From the NCBI RefSeq assembly GCF_003470665.1, contig NZ_QRJZ01000001.1, forward strand, positions 256,393 to 320,392: 64,000 bases of DNA. The letters are read 5' to 3'. A program made the position numbers and the translations under genes. This document shows, one piece after another, positions 53,926 to 62,314 of the stretch. The notes below the pieces were generated by a model, which searched no databases, was not told the origin of the DNA, and worked only from the letters and a program-made list of their open reading frames with translations. The stretch comes from Collinsella sp. AM17-1 (GTDB taxonomy: Bacteria; Actinomycetota; Coriobacteriia; Coriobacteriales; Coriobacteriaceae). Position 1 is the stretch's first letter. Each line of letters starts with the position of its first letter.

Positions 53926-54345
53926 ATGATTAAAGAGCTTTGCCACGACGAGGCTATCCTGTCCCAGCGTTGCGAGGTTGCGACCGTCGAGGACGAGTCG
54001 GTTGCTCAGGACCTGATCGATACCATCAAGTCGCTCGATGATGCCGGCTGCTTGGCCGCCAACCAGATCGGCGTTACCAAGAAGGTCTGCGTCTACCTGG
54101 ACGACGCCGGCGAGCCTCACGTGCTCTACAACCCCCGTCTGGTGTTTGGCCTGGGCGCCAGCAAGATGGAGGAGAGCTGCCTGACGCACGAGGAGGTCAC
54201 CAAGTCCACGCGCTATATCAAGTGCAAGGTTGCCTTTGACCAGATCGTCGATGGCAAGATGCGCGAGCGCAAGCAGGACTTTGTGGGCTTCGAGGCGCAG
54301 ATGGTCCAGCATATGATTGACCACTGTCTAGGAAAGTTGGTTTAA
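53926..54345 (+). CDS. Peptide deformylase-like protein lacking the catalytic glutamate
   Basis: A 139-residue PDF-fold protein. Motif 1 reads GCLAANQIG (about 45-53; normally GxGLAAxQ), motif 2 ESCLT (about 86-90; metal-binding Cys present), and motif 3 QHMIDHCLG (about 127-135), where the normal QHExDH has Met in place of the catalytic Glu. The metal ligands (one Cys, two His) remain but deformylase activity should be lost or very low. GGAGGAACGT precedes the ATG. A second, complete PDF is at 61690-62100. The stop codon overlaps the left arm of a long palindrome. Confidence 0.85.
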   Translation: MIKELCHDEAILSQRCEVATVEDESVAQDLIDTIKSLDDAGCLAANQIGVTKKVCVYLDDAGEPHVLYNPRLVFGLGASKMEESCLTHEEVTKSTRYIKCKVAFDQIVDGKMRERKQDFVGFEAQMVQHMIDHCLGKLV

Positions 54346-54448
54346 AGCGCCGATGCACCGCACCTTGGCGTTCAATCGTCGCTTACGTACCGTTAGTACG
54401 CTGCGCTCCTCTTTCACGCCAATCTGCGGCACCTCGACACTTTAAACC
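54339..54448. repeat. 110-base palindromic element after the PDF-like gene
   Basis: Nested inverted pairs: GGTTTAAAG/CTTTAAACC (54339-54347, 54440-54448), TTGGCGT/ACGCCAA (54365-54371, 54416-54422) and CGTAC/GTACG (54386-54390, 54396-54400). This would fold into one long interrupted hairpin. It has no T-run typical of terminators. Confidence 0.65.
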
Positions 54449-54605
54449 GACCTGTTCGGTTATTTCCGGTCGAGTGATTTGATCGGGGATTGAACCTGTG
54501 CTTTTGTCCCGGGCGTGACATTGTTGTCATGTCCGGGCTTTTGTGTTTAGCGCCTTTTTGTTTGGTGACAATAACCTTAGCAAGAACGTAAAGCTAGGAG
54601 GCGCT

Positions 54606-55571
54606 ATGTGTACGAGCATTCGATTTACCGATAATTCTGGCCACATGTATCTGGGCCGCAACCTCGACTGGAGCTTTGACTACGGCCAACAGGTTCGCGT
54701 GATGCCGCGCGGGTTTCACATTCCGTATTCGTTTATCGACGATGCGTCGGCGGCACACGCGGTAATCGGCATGTGCATCGATTACAAGAACTATCCCATG
54801 TTTTTCGACTGTGGTAACGATGCGGGTCTGGCTGTGGCGGGGCTCAACTTTCCCGGCTATGCCGAGTATGCCGAGGGCCCTGTCGACGGCAAGAACAATA
54901 TCGCGGCCTATGAGTTTCCCCTGTGGGTGGCAGCGACGTTCTCGACGGTCGATGAGGTCGAGGCCGCGCTGCGCGACACGGTGATTGTCGCCAAATCTGC
55001 CGGAGAGGGGCTGGGCGTGTCGCTGCTCCATTGGATTATCGGCGACAGCCAGCGCAGCATCGTGGTCGAGATGATGGCTGACGGCCTGCATGTATACGAC
55101 AATCCGGTCGACACCCTTGCCAACCAGCCGACCTTCCCGTGGCACATGGAAAACCTGCGCACCTATATCACCGCCACAAGCGATTTTCCGCAGACGGCGA
55201 CATGGCGTGGCGCCGAGCTTAAGCCCTATGGAGCCGGTGCCGGCATGCGCGGCATTCCGGGCGATTGCTATTCGCCGAGCCGTTTTGTAAAGGCGGCGTA
55301 CCTCAATGCCAATTACCCGCAAAAGGAGAGCGAGACCGAAAACGTCGTTCGCATGTTCCGCTCGCTCGAGGGCGTGGTGATGATTGAGGGGGCGTCCAGG
55401 ATGGGCGATGGCAAGTTCGAGAAGACTATCTATACCGGATGCTTTAGCGCGCGCACGGGCAATTATTACTACGCGATGTATGGGGATCCGTCGATTCGTT
55501 ACGTGAGCCTGATGGATGCCGAGGGCGCGAGCCCCGATAGGCTCGTGGTTCCCGAGCCGCGTCGTTCGTAG
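54606..55571 (+). CDS. bsh: Bile salt hydrolase / linear amide C-N hydrolase
   Basis: A 321-residue Ntn hydrolase of the choloylglycine hydrolase family. The start MCTSIRF places the nucleophile at Cys2; LGRNLDWSFDYG (about 18-29) carries the conserved Arg and Asp, GLNFPGYAEY (about 81-90) the Asn, NQPTFPWHMENL (about 174-185) the second Asn, and GDCYSPSRFVKAAY (about 222-235) the conserved Arg. These residues fit bile salt hydrolases, which deconjugate glycine- or taurine-linked bile acids; penicillin V acylase activity is the alternative. GGAGG precedes the ATG. No signal peptide. A hairpin terminator follows. Confidence 0.9.
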   Translation: MCTSIRFTDNSGHMYLGRNLDWSFDYGQQVRVMPRGFHIPYSFIDDASAAHAVIGMCIDYKNYPMFFDCGNDAGLAVAGLNFPGYAEYAEGPVDGKNNIAAYEFPLWVAATFSTVDEVEAALRDTVIVAKSAGEGLGVSLLHWIIGDSQRSIVVEMMADGLHVYDNPVDTLANQPTFPWHMENLRTYITATSDFPQTATWRGAELKPYGAGAGMRGIPGDCYSPSRFVKAAYLNANYPQKESETENVVRMFRSLEGVVMIEGASRMGDGKFEKTIYTGCFSARTGNYYYAMYGDPSIRYVSLMDAEGASPDRLVVPEPRRS

Positions 55572-55594
55572 CTCACTGGTCCGTTGCGACATAA

Positions 55595-55630
55595 AACGGC
55601 CTCGCACCTCTTATGAGATGCGAGGCCGTT
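55595..55630. terminator. Terminator between bsh and kup
   Basis: AACGGCCTCGCA and TGCGAGGCCGTT form a perfect 12-base stem with a 12-base loop, between the convergent bsh and kup genes. Confidence 0.75.
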
Positions 55631-55652
55631 GTCGTCAATGGCTGGTGGCGTG

Positions 55653-57899
55653 TTAGAAGTTGGCGTCGTTGAACTGGGTGCTCTCGAGTCCGTCGAGTTG
55701 CTGTTCGGGCGTATCGGCGACGCTCTCGAGCAGCTCGGTGGGATCGACGTTCATGCTCTTGCCGGCCTCGTTGCCGTTGACCAAGTCGTCCGAGAAGATG
55801 TCGACCTCCATTTCCTCGGCCTCTTCGATCTGAACCTCGAGCGGCACCTGGGTGCGCACAAGTTTGACGGCCGGGCGCATGCGGGCAAAGAGCGGTACGT
55901 ACTCAATGATGATGGCCGAGTTCTCGAGACCGTACCAGCGTGCCGGGCTTCCGCAGGCGCGGCGGACGGCGTACTTGATGGCCATGACGCGATGGTCGTT
56001 GCGGTTGATGTCCGTTTCGGGGGCAAGCATCTTGCGCAGCATGCAAAAGCGGAAGTCGCCCACGTTGCCGCGTGTCTCGTAGATAGAGTAGGTGTGATGC
56101 TGCGGCGGCAGCTCGCCCGATGCCATCAAGTCGCCGACGATTTGGCGCAGGTAGGCATTAACGCGCTGGTTGACCTTAAAGCCCAAGTCCAGGCGCACGC
56201 GGAACAAAAAGTCCGTGCCAAAGGTCTCGACGGAATACTCGTGCGTATAGGGTTCATCGGTAACGTGCACGTTGATGAACCAGTATGCCTTGGCGCGCTT
56301 GGGATGTTTGTCCAGGATGGAATAGAGCACGTCGCGGTCGAGCGTGAGCGGATCGGGGCTGTTGGTGAGGAACACCAGATTGTCGGCGAGCACGGGGTAG
56401 GTCTCGTCGTTGCGCAGGCGGTTGAGCTGGTCGATGTACTTGGAGACGGGCAGCAGGATCGTCTGCGTGCGCTCGATGGCGGTGCCGCGGCGCCACACGT
56501 ACATAAGGCCAAACAGCAGCGAGGCCAAGAAGATCATTACGTAGCCGCCGTCAAAGAACATGGTGAGGCACGAGGCGAAGAAGCACAGCTCAATGGCACC
56601 GAAGAGCAGGGCGAAGACGCAGGCGCCCAGCTTGTGCTTGAGGATGCCGGCGATATAGCTCGTCAGCAGCGTGGTGGTCATAAGCATGGTCACGGTAATG
56701 GCGAGGCCGTAGGCGCTCTCCATGCGCTCGGAGTTCTGGAACAGCAGCACAATGAAGATGCAGCCGACCCACATGATGTTGTTGACGAGTGGAATATAGA
56801 GCTGACCTTTGGTGTCGCTGGGGTAGTGGATGCGCAGGTGCGGCATAAGGTTGAGGCGCGTTGCCTCGGATACCAGCGAGAACGAGCCGGTGATGAGCGC
56901 CTGTGAGGCGATGATGGCCGCCACGGCCGAAAGTACGATGGCAAAGGGGCGTAGGGGCTCGGGGAGCATCATATAGAACGGGTTGACGATATCCATCGCG
57001 AGCATCTGGGGGTTGGAGTTATTGGCGAGTAGCCAAGCTCCCTGACCCAGATAGTTGAGGATAAGGGCCGCCTTAACAAATGGCCAGGATGCATAGATGT
57101 TTGCCTTGCCCACGTGGCCCATGTCCGAGTAGAGTGCCTCGGCACCGGTTGTCGACAGGAAGACAAAGCCGAGCACCATGATGCCCGAATGGTTGATGGG
57201 CGAGAACAGGAACATAATGCCGCGGATGGGGTTGAGCGCGCGCAAGATGGACAGGTTGCCGAGCATGTTGAACAGACCGGCGCCTGCCAGGAACAGGAAC
57301 CACAGCGTCATGAGCGGGCCGAAGAGCTTGCCGATTGACGAGGTGCCGGCGCGCTGCATGGCAAATAGGCCGCAGATAATGATGATGGTGATGATGATGA
57401 CGTTGGTCTGGCCGTCGCCCAGCAGCGCATGGCCCCATTCGATGGTGCGCAGACCCTCGATGGCTGTGGTGACCGTGACGGCGGGGGTGAGGATGCCGTC
57501 GGCAAGCAGTGCCGCGCCGCCGATCATGGCGGGGAGAATCAGCCATGGCGCCACCTTGCGCACGAGACTGAACAGGGCGAAGATGCCGCCTTCGTTGTGG
57601 TTGTCGGCCTTCATGGCGATTACCACGTACTTGACCGTGGTCACGAGCGTCATGGTCCAGATGACGAGCGAAAGCGCGCCCAGGATCATGTCCTCGCTGA
57701 CGGTACCGATGCCGCCGTTGTTGGCGACGATTGATTTCATGGTGTACATGGGGCTCGTGCCGATGTCGCCATAGACGACGCCGAGCGTTACGAGCAGCAT
57801 GCCAGCGGAGAGGGGGATGGCTCCGTGCCCGCCTTGCCCGCGCTGGTCTTGGAGGTTTGCCTCCAGTTTGTTGTGTGCCACGAGGACTCCCTTAGACAT
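55653..57899 (-). CDS. kup: KUP family potassium transporter
   Basis: A 748-residue K+ uptake protein: LVTLGVVYGDIGTSPMYTMKS (about 36-56; GDIGTSPLY signature), about twelve membrane helices to residue 440, GALFLATTGAEALYSDMGH-like stretch (FVFLSTTGAEALYSDMGHVG, about 250-269), and a long cytosolic C-terminal region. The last 60 residues are acidic. KUP proteins import K+ with H+. No c-di-AMP riboswitch was recognised upstream. Convergent with bsh. Confidence 0.93.
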   Translation of the reverse strand: MSKGVLVAHNKLEANLQDQRGQGGHGAIPLSAGMLLVTLGVVYGDIGTSPMYTMKSIVANNGGIGTVSEDMILGALSLVIWTMTLVTTVKYVVIAMKADNHNEGGIFALFSLVRKVAPWLILPAMIGGAALLADGILTPAVTVTTAIEGLRTIEWGHALLGDGQTNVIIITIIIICGLFAMQRAGTSSIGKLFGPLMTLWFLFLAGAGLFNMLGNLSILRALNPIRGIMFLFSPINHSGIMVLGFVFLSTTGAEALYSDMGHVGKANIYASWPFVKAALILNYLGQGAWLLANNSNPQMLAMDIVNPFYMMLPEPLRPFAIVLSAVAAIIASQALITGSFSLVSEATRLNLMPHLRIHYPSDTKGQLYIPLVNNIMWVGCIFIVLLFQNSERMESAYGLAITVTMLMTTTLLTSYIAGILKHKLGACVFALLFGAIELCFFASCLTMFFDGGYVMIFLASLLFGLMYVWRRGTAIERTQTILLPVSKYIDQLNRLRNDETYPVLADNLVFLTNSPDPLTLDRDVLYSILDKHPKRAKAYWFINVHVTDEPYTHEYSVETFGTDFLFRVRLDLGFKVNQRVNAYLRQIVGDLMASGELPPQHHTYSIYETRGNVGDFRFCMLRKMLAPETDINRNDHRVMAIKYAVRRACGSPARWYGLENSAIIIEYVPLFARMRPAVKLVRTQVPLEVQIEEAEEMEVDIFSDDLVNGNEAGKSMNVDPTELLESVADTPEQQLDGLESTQFNDANF

Positions 57900-57980
57900 C
57901 CGGTTATCTGTCTAGGACAAAAAACTTTATGCCGTCTTTATACATACAAGAGCAGTTTGGCACATCGGGTTATTTTAGAC

Positions 57981-58004
57981 AATAATCCTCAGCTGGGGAT
58001 TATT
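57981..58004. other. Weak hairpin between EamA and kup genes
   Basis: AATAATCC and GGATTATT with an 8-base loop lie 35 bases after the EamA stop and 82 bases before the kup start. No T-run follows; it could be an attenuator or a terminator for the EamA gene. Confidence 0.35.
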
Positions 58005-58038
58005 TATCTACGCAGGTAGCATTTCAAAGCAGGGGCTT

Positions 58039-58950
58039 TTAAGCACGTGCTGTCTGGGCGATGCCAGCCTTGGCGTTTGCGCGTTTGCCGGCGAGTTCGC
58101 AAAAAACCGCGCCGCCGATGATAAGTGCGGCGCCCATCAGGCGGACCGGTGTTATGGCTTCACCCAAAAGGGCGGCCGAGAACACGACCGCCGAAAGCGG
58201 CTCGAGGTAGCCGACGACGGCGACGGTCTGGACGGGCAGCTTGGCGACGGCGCTAAAGTAGAGCAGGCAACCAATGCCGGTGTTGACGACGCCGAGCATA
58301 GCGACGGCGCGCCAATCAATGCTGGCGGCGACGCCGGCGGACAGGAACGAGGGAGCGCCCTGCGTGATGAGCGTGAGGGCCAGTGCGGTCACAAAGGCGG
58401 CGCTCACTTGGAGTGCGGAGTTCTCGAGGCCCTCGATGTGCGGCGCGCCCTTGCTGGCGATGACCATCAATGCATAGCAGAAGGCCGAGGCGATTCCACA
58501 GACGATGCCCGCAATGGGCATATTGCCGCCTAGACCTTGCGCTGCAATGAGAAAAGCACCACAAGCAACGGCGACAAAGCCGGCGATTTTGCCGCCGGTC
58601 AGCTTTTCGCCAAAAATGAGCGGGGAGAGGGCCATAACGATGATGGGGCCACAGTAATACAACAGCGAGGAGATACCAACGCCGATCGTCTGATAGGCGC
58701 GGAACAGGAAAATCCAGCTGGCGCCCAGCGCGGCGCCCGAGACGATGAGCGCTGCGGCCTCGCGGGGGCGAGACGGAGCCTGCAGGTTATGGCGCTTGGT
58801 TATGAAGAGGATGGCGGCAAGGGCGAGAGCGCCCAAAAACGTGCGCAACAGTACGATATCGGAGCTCGGCAGCGCGATGGCAGCGGCGATGATGCCGTTG
58901 GAGCCAAACAATAGCAATGCTGCTAAGTACGTAAACAATCCGTTGTTCAT
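58039..58950 (-). CDS. EamA/DMT family transporter (LysR-paired)
   Basis: A 303-residue ten-helix protein with two EamA halves (AALLLFGSNGIIAAAIALPSSD at the start; VCGIASAFCYALMVIASKG near 155; LSAVVFSAALLGEAITPVRL near 250-270). Gene order (divergent LysR with 118 bases between starts) mirrors the EamA/LysR pair at 12402-14329. Probable metabolite exporter under LTTR control; substrate unknown. GAGGGG lies about 10 bases before the ATG. Confidence 0.87.
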   Translation of the reverse strand: MNNGLFTYLAALLLFGSNGIIAAAIALPSSDIVLLRTFLGALALAAILFITKRHNLQAPSRPREAAALIVSGAALGASWIFLFRAYQTIGVGISSLLYYCGPIIVMALSPLIFGEKLTGGKIAGFVAVACGAFLIAAQGLGGNMPIAGIVCGIASAFCYALMVIASKGAPHIEGLENSALQVSAAFVTALALTLITQGAPSFLSAGVAASIDWRAVAMLGVVNTGIGCLLYFSAVAKLPVQTVAVVGYLEPLSAVVFSAALLGEAITPVRLMGAALIIGGAVFCELAGKRANAKAGIAQTARA

Positions 58951-59068
58951 GTGCTGACATCCCCTCTATATCCGAGCATGTTCACTATGGGTGAACTGGC
59001 TTTAGAAGAAAAGCGAATATAATGCATGGATAACATGACAAAAACTCATGTAAAGGTGGAGGGGTGCC

Positions 59069-59926
59069 GTGGAAACGAATATTCAAAAGATGCAGGTGCT
59101 GCTCGAGACCGTGCGGGCCGGCAGTTTTACGCGCGCCGCCGAGCGGCTGAGCTATTCGCAGTCGGGCGTGAGCCGCATGGTGGGCGACCTTGAGACCGAT
59201 TGGGGTTTTAAGGTGCTCGACCGCAGCCGCGAGGGTGTGGTGCTTTCTGCCGATGGGCGGCAGATCATGCCGGCGGTTGAGGCGCTCTGCGAGGAGTTTG
59301 GCCGCCTGCAGCGACACGTGGACGAGATGCGTGGGCTCATGCGCGGCAAGATCTGCATTGGTACGTTTTCGAGTGTGGCGACCCATGTACTGCCGCCGGT
59401 GATTGCGCGCTTTCGCGCCGATCATCCGGATGTCGATTACGAGCTGCTGATGGGTGATTACTCCGAGATTGAGCAATGGGTGGCGGAAGGCCGCTGCGAC
59501 CTGGGCTTTATTCCGCGCGAGCCACGCGGCGCCGGCATGGCGTCGCGACCGTTGGTGCAAGACGAGTTGATGGCCGTGGTGCCAGCGGACTCCTCGCTTG
59601 CCACGGCGGAGGTCGTTTCTCTTGCCGATTTAGCCAACGAGCAGTTTATTCTGCTAGAACGCGGCACTGATGACGAGATTACGCCGCTATTCCGTCGGGC
59701 GGGGCTGGCGGTGCGCTCAAAACTGTCGACTTGGGATGACTATGCGATTATGGCTATGGTCGAGGATGGCCTGGGCGTGAGCATTCTTCCCGCGCTCATC
59801 TTGCGTCGCTGCCAGTTCGATGTTGCTGTGCGTCCGCTCGAAGGGCATCCCCATCGGCAGATCAACGCCATATATCGAACGGCCGATGTTTCGCTTGCCG
59901 CCGCTCGTTTCCTCGAATACCTCTAA
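59069..59926 (+). CDS. LysR family transcriptional regulator
   Basis: A 285-residue LTTR with HTH (QVLLETVRAGSFTRAAERLS then QSGVSRMVGDLE, first 45 residues) and a binding-protein-like effector domain. GTG start with GGAGG 6 bases upstream. Very similar in layout and C-terminal text (DDYAIMAMVEDGLGVSILP, about 220-238) to the LysR at 13463-14329 (DDYTIMAMVEEGLGVSMLY), so the two EamA/LysR pairs probably arose by duplication. It likely regulates the divergent EamA gene. Confidence 0.9.
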   Translation: METNIQKMQVLLETVRAGSFTRAAERLSYSQSGVSRMVGDLETDWGFKVLDRSREGVVLSADGRQIMPAVEALCEEFGRLQRHVDEMRGLMRGKICIGTFSSVATHVLPPVIARFRADHPDVDYELLMGDYSEIEQWVAEGRCDLGFIPREPRGAGMASRPLVQDELMAVVPADSSLATAEVVSLADLANEQFILLERGTDDEITPLFRRAGLAVRSKLSTWDDYAIMAMVEDGLGVSILPALILRRCQFDVAVRPLEGHPHRQINAIYRTADVSLAAARFLEYL

Positions 59927-59990
59927 ATGCGTGCACGTCGTTATCGCCTTGGGATAAATCTCGAGGTCTTGCTCATTTTATTTATTTTTG

Positions 59991-60076
59991 AAATTGAACT
60001 TTTCGAAATAGCACGGCGTTATACTGCTGCCTAAATTGAACTCAGGTTCAATTCGTGTTGTATAAATTGAACTTTG
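59991..60076. promoter_or_regulatory. Operator-like cluster: four AATTGAAC boxes before the XRE-aminotransferase gene
   Basis: AAATTGAACT occurs directly at 59991, 60033 and 60064, and inverted as GGTTCAATT at 60045-60053. The second and the inverted copy together form ATTGAACTCAGGTTCAAT. The third box lies 18 bases before the GTG. A self-regulating XRE protein would be expected to bind such sites. Confidence 0.65.
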
Positions 60077-60093
60077 CCAGCAAGGAGGTTCTA

Positions 60094-61614
60094 GTGGCCC
60101 AAGAGACGTTTAGCGATCGTCTGCGACAGGCTATGTCCGATCGCGACGTTCGCCAGTCGGACGTGATCCGCGCATCGGAGATGCTCGGCAAAAAACTCGG
60201 CAAGAGTCAGATGAGCCAATATGTGAGCGGCAAGACGATTCCGCGGCGCGATGTGGCTGAGCTGCTCGCCCGTATTTTGGAGGTCGATGTTACCTGGCTG
60301 CTTGCCGGCGACGCCGATCAAGGCGAGGCATCATCACCCCGCAACGATTCCAAGCCCGAACTCCATCCCTCAGCTCAAATTGCAAGGAGCACCACCATGC
60401 GTACTTTTTCTAAATCCACCAAGCTCGATAACGTCCTGTATGACGTGCGCGGTCCCGTCGTCGACGAGGCCGCCCGTATGGAGGACGAGGGCGAGCGCAT
60501 CCTCAAGCTCAATATCGGCAACCCGGCGCCCTTCGGTTTCCGCACGCCCGATGAGGTCATCAAGGACATGCGCCAGCAGCTGCCCGACTGCGAAGGCTAT
60601 TCCAACTCGCGTGGCCTGTTCTCCGCGCGCAAGGCGATCATGCAGTATTCGCAGATCAAGGGCTTGCCCAACGTTCAGATGGAGCATATCTACACGGGCA
60701 ACGGCGTGTCCGAGCTCATTCAGCTTTCGATGAACGCGCTGCTCGACAATGGCGACGAGATTCTGATCCCCAGCCCCGACTATCCGCTCTGGACGGCGTG
60801 CGCAACCCTTGCCGGCGGTCATCCCGTGCACTATCTGTGCGATGAGCAGGCGGATTGGTATCCCGACCTGGAGGATATGGAGTCCAAGATCACGAGCGCG
60901 ACCAAAGCCCTCGTCATCATCAACCCCAACAACCCCACGGGTTCCGTCTATCCGCGCGAGGTGCTCGAGGGCATCGTCGAGGTTGCACGCAGGCATCAGC
61001 TGATGATCTTTGCTGATGAGATCTACGACCGCCTGTGCATGGACGGCTACGAGCACGTCTCGATTGCCTCGCTCGCTCCCGATCTGCCCTGCGTCACCTT
61101 TAGCGGTCTGTCCAAGTCGCACATGATCGCGGGCTATCGTATTGGCTGGATGGTGCTTTCGGGCAACCAGCGCTGCATGAGCGACTTCATCATGGGCATC
61201 AACATGCTCTCCAACATGCGCCTGTGCTCCAACGTGCCGGCTCAGTCGATCGTTCAGACGGCGCTCGGTGGCCATCAGTCCGTCAACGACTACATCCGCC
61301 CCGGCGGCCGTGTCTACGAGCAGCGCAACTTTGTGTATGAGGCGCTCAACAAGATTGACGGCATCTCGGTGGTTAAGCCGCGTGCGGCGTTCTACATCTT
61401 CCCCAAGATGGATGTGAAGAAGTTCAACATTACCGATGACGAGCAGTTCGCCCTTGACCTGCTGCACGAGAAGAAGATCCTGATCACGCGCGGCGGCGGC
61501 TTCAACTGGGCTGAGCCCGACCACTTCCGTATCGTGTACCTGCCGCGCATGGAAGTGCTCAAAGAGTCCCTCGAAGACCTCGCCGACTTCTTTGACCATT
61601 ACCGCCAGAGCTAG
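60094..61614 (+). CDS. Fusion of XRE-type HTH and class I/II aminotransferase (AlaA-like)
   Basis: A 506-residue protein. Residues 1-72 are an XRE/Cro HTH (SDRLRQAMSDRDVRQSDVIR, then LGKSQMSQYVSGKTIPRRD and VDVTWLLAGDA). After a 30-residue linker follows a full PLP aminotransferase (about 103-506): YTGNGVSELIQLSMNALLDNGDE (about 205), PNNPTG (about 275), FADEIYDRL (about 305), and the PLP lysine in FSGLSKSHMIAGYRIGW (Lys near 339). The catalytic part resembles alanine aminotransferase AlaA, which makes alanine from pyruvate and glutamate. GTG start has AAGGAGG 5 bases upstream; both parts are in one unbroken frame. The HTH probably binds the four boxes upstream. Confidence 0.88.
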   Translation: MAQETFSDRLRQAMSDRDVRQSDVIRASEMLGKKLGKSQMSQYVSGKTIPRRDVAELLARILEVDVTWLLAGDADQGEASSPRNDSKPELHPSAQIARSTTMRTFSKSTKLDNVLYDVRGPVVDEAARMEDEGERILKLNIGNPAPFGFRTPDEVIKDMRQQLPDCEGYSNSRGLFSARKAIMQYSQIKGLPNVQMEHIYTGNGVSELIQLSMNALLDNGDEILIPSPDYPLWTACATLAGGHPVHYLCDEQADWYPDLEDMESKITSATKALVIINPNNPTGSVYPREVLEGIVEVARRHQLMIFADEIYDRLCMDGYEHVSIASLAPDLPCVTFSGLSKSHMIAGYRIGWMVLSGNQRCMSDFIMGINMLSNMRLCSNVPAQSIVQTALGGHQSVNDYIRPGGRVYEQRNFVYEALNKIDGISVVKPRAAFYIFPKMDVKKFNITDDEQFALDLLHEKKILITRGGGFNWAEPDHFRIVYLPRMEVLKESLEDLADFFDHYRQS

Positions 61615-61637
61615 TGGGATAGAAGTTCCGCACTATG

Positions 61638-61677
61638 AAAAGCTCCCTGCAGTTGTTTTGCTGCAGGGAGCTTTCTT
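61638..61677 (+). terminator. Terminator after the XRE-aminotransferase gene
   Basis: AAAAGCTCCCTGCA pairs with TGCAGGGAGCTTTC around a 9-base loop, followed by TT. It stands between convergent genes. Confidence 0.8.
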
Positions 61678-61689
61678 GAATCGGCGGAA

Positions 61690-62100
61690 CTAAATAACGA
61701 TTCCGCAACAGTGGTCGATTTCGTGCTGGATTATCTCGGCGGTGTAGCCCGAGAAGTTTTTGATGCGGTGGACGAAATTCTCGTCCAAATACTCAACCTT
61801 AATGCGGCGATAGCGAGTACAGGGGCGCTCGCCGGAAAGCGAGAGGCATCCTTCGCTCGTCTGATAGGAATTGACCTGCTCAAGAATTTGAGGGTTGTAC
61901 ATCAGCAGCGCCCTGTTGCCGTCCTTTACGCAGATGATGCGTTTGCGCACGCCAATCATGTTGGCGGCAAGGCCCACGCACTCGTGCTCATGCTCATGGA
62001 GCGTATCCAGGAGGTCCTGCCCGGTCGCGGCATCGTCGGGTCCCGCGTCTTCGGAAGGCAGGCGCAAAAAGAACTCGGATTTCATGATGGGTTTGATCAT
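61690..62100 (-). CDS. def: Peptide deformylase
   Basis: A 136-residue PDF with all motifs: CVGLAANMIG (about 41-50), EGCLSL (about 83-88, metal Cys) and QHEIDHCCG (about 125-133, two metal His and catalytic Glu). It removes the formyl group from the first methionine of new proteins. It has the size of the small Gram-positive type 3/PDF-like group. AAGGAG lies 6 bases before the ATG at 62100; MKSEFF five codons in is a possible second start. It is the intact partner of the defective PDF-like protein at 53926-54345. Confidence 0.9.
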   Translation of the reverse strand: MIKPIMKSEFFLRLPSEDAGPDDAATGQDLLDTLHEHEHECVGLAANMIGVRKRIICVKDGNRALLMYNPQILEQVNSYQTSEGCLSLSGERPCTRYRRIKVEYLDENFVHRIKNFSGYTAEIIQHEIDHCCGIVI

Positions 62101-62314
62101 GGCGGGCTCCTTAGGGTGGACACGTTTGGTTCAGGCCATGATACCGCGACATGTCGCATTAATGTGTGCACATAGATTCTGCAGCTAGATTGGATGGCGA
62201 CACCATAAACTAATGGACGTTTTGCCGAGAGGCATGAATGTATAAAGCGCAAAGAGTGCGCGACGGGCCCCGCGAATGGGGCGATGATGCCCGAGAGGGC
62301 CAAGAAGGAGTCTC

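Noticed and set aside
57900..58038. Possible c-di-AMP (ydaO) riboswitch upstream of kup
   Set aside because: The leader is too short (about 140 bases) and lacks the conserved ydaO blocks.
60370..61599. 409-codon minus-strand frame opposite the aminotransferase
   Set aside because: Shadow frame; the plus strand has complete aminotransferase motifs.
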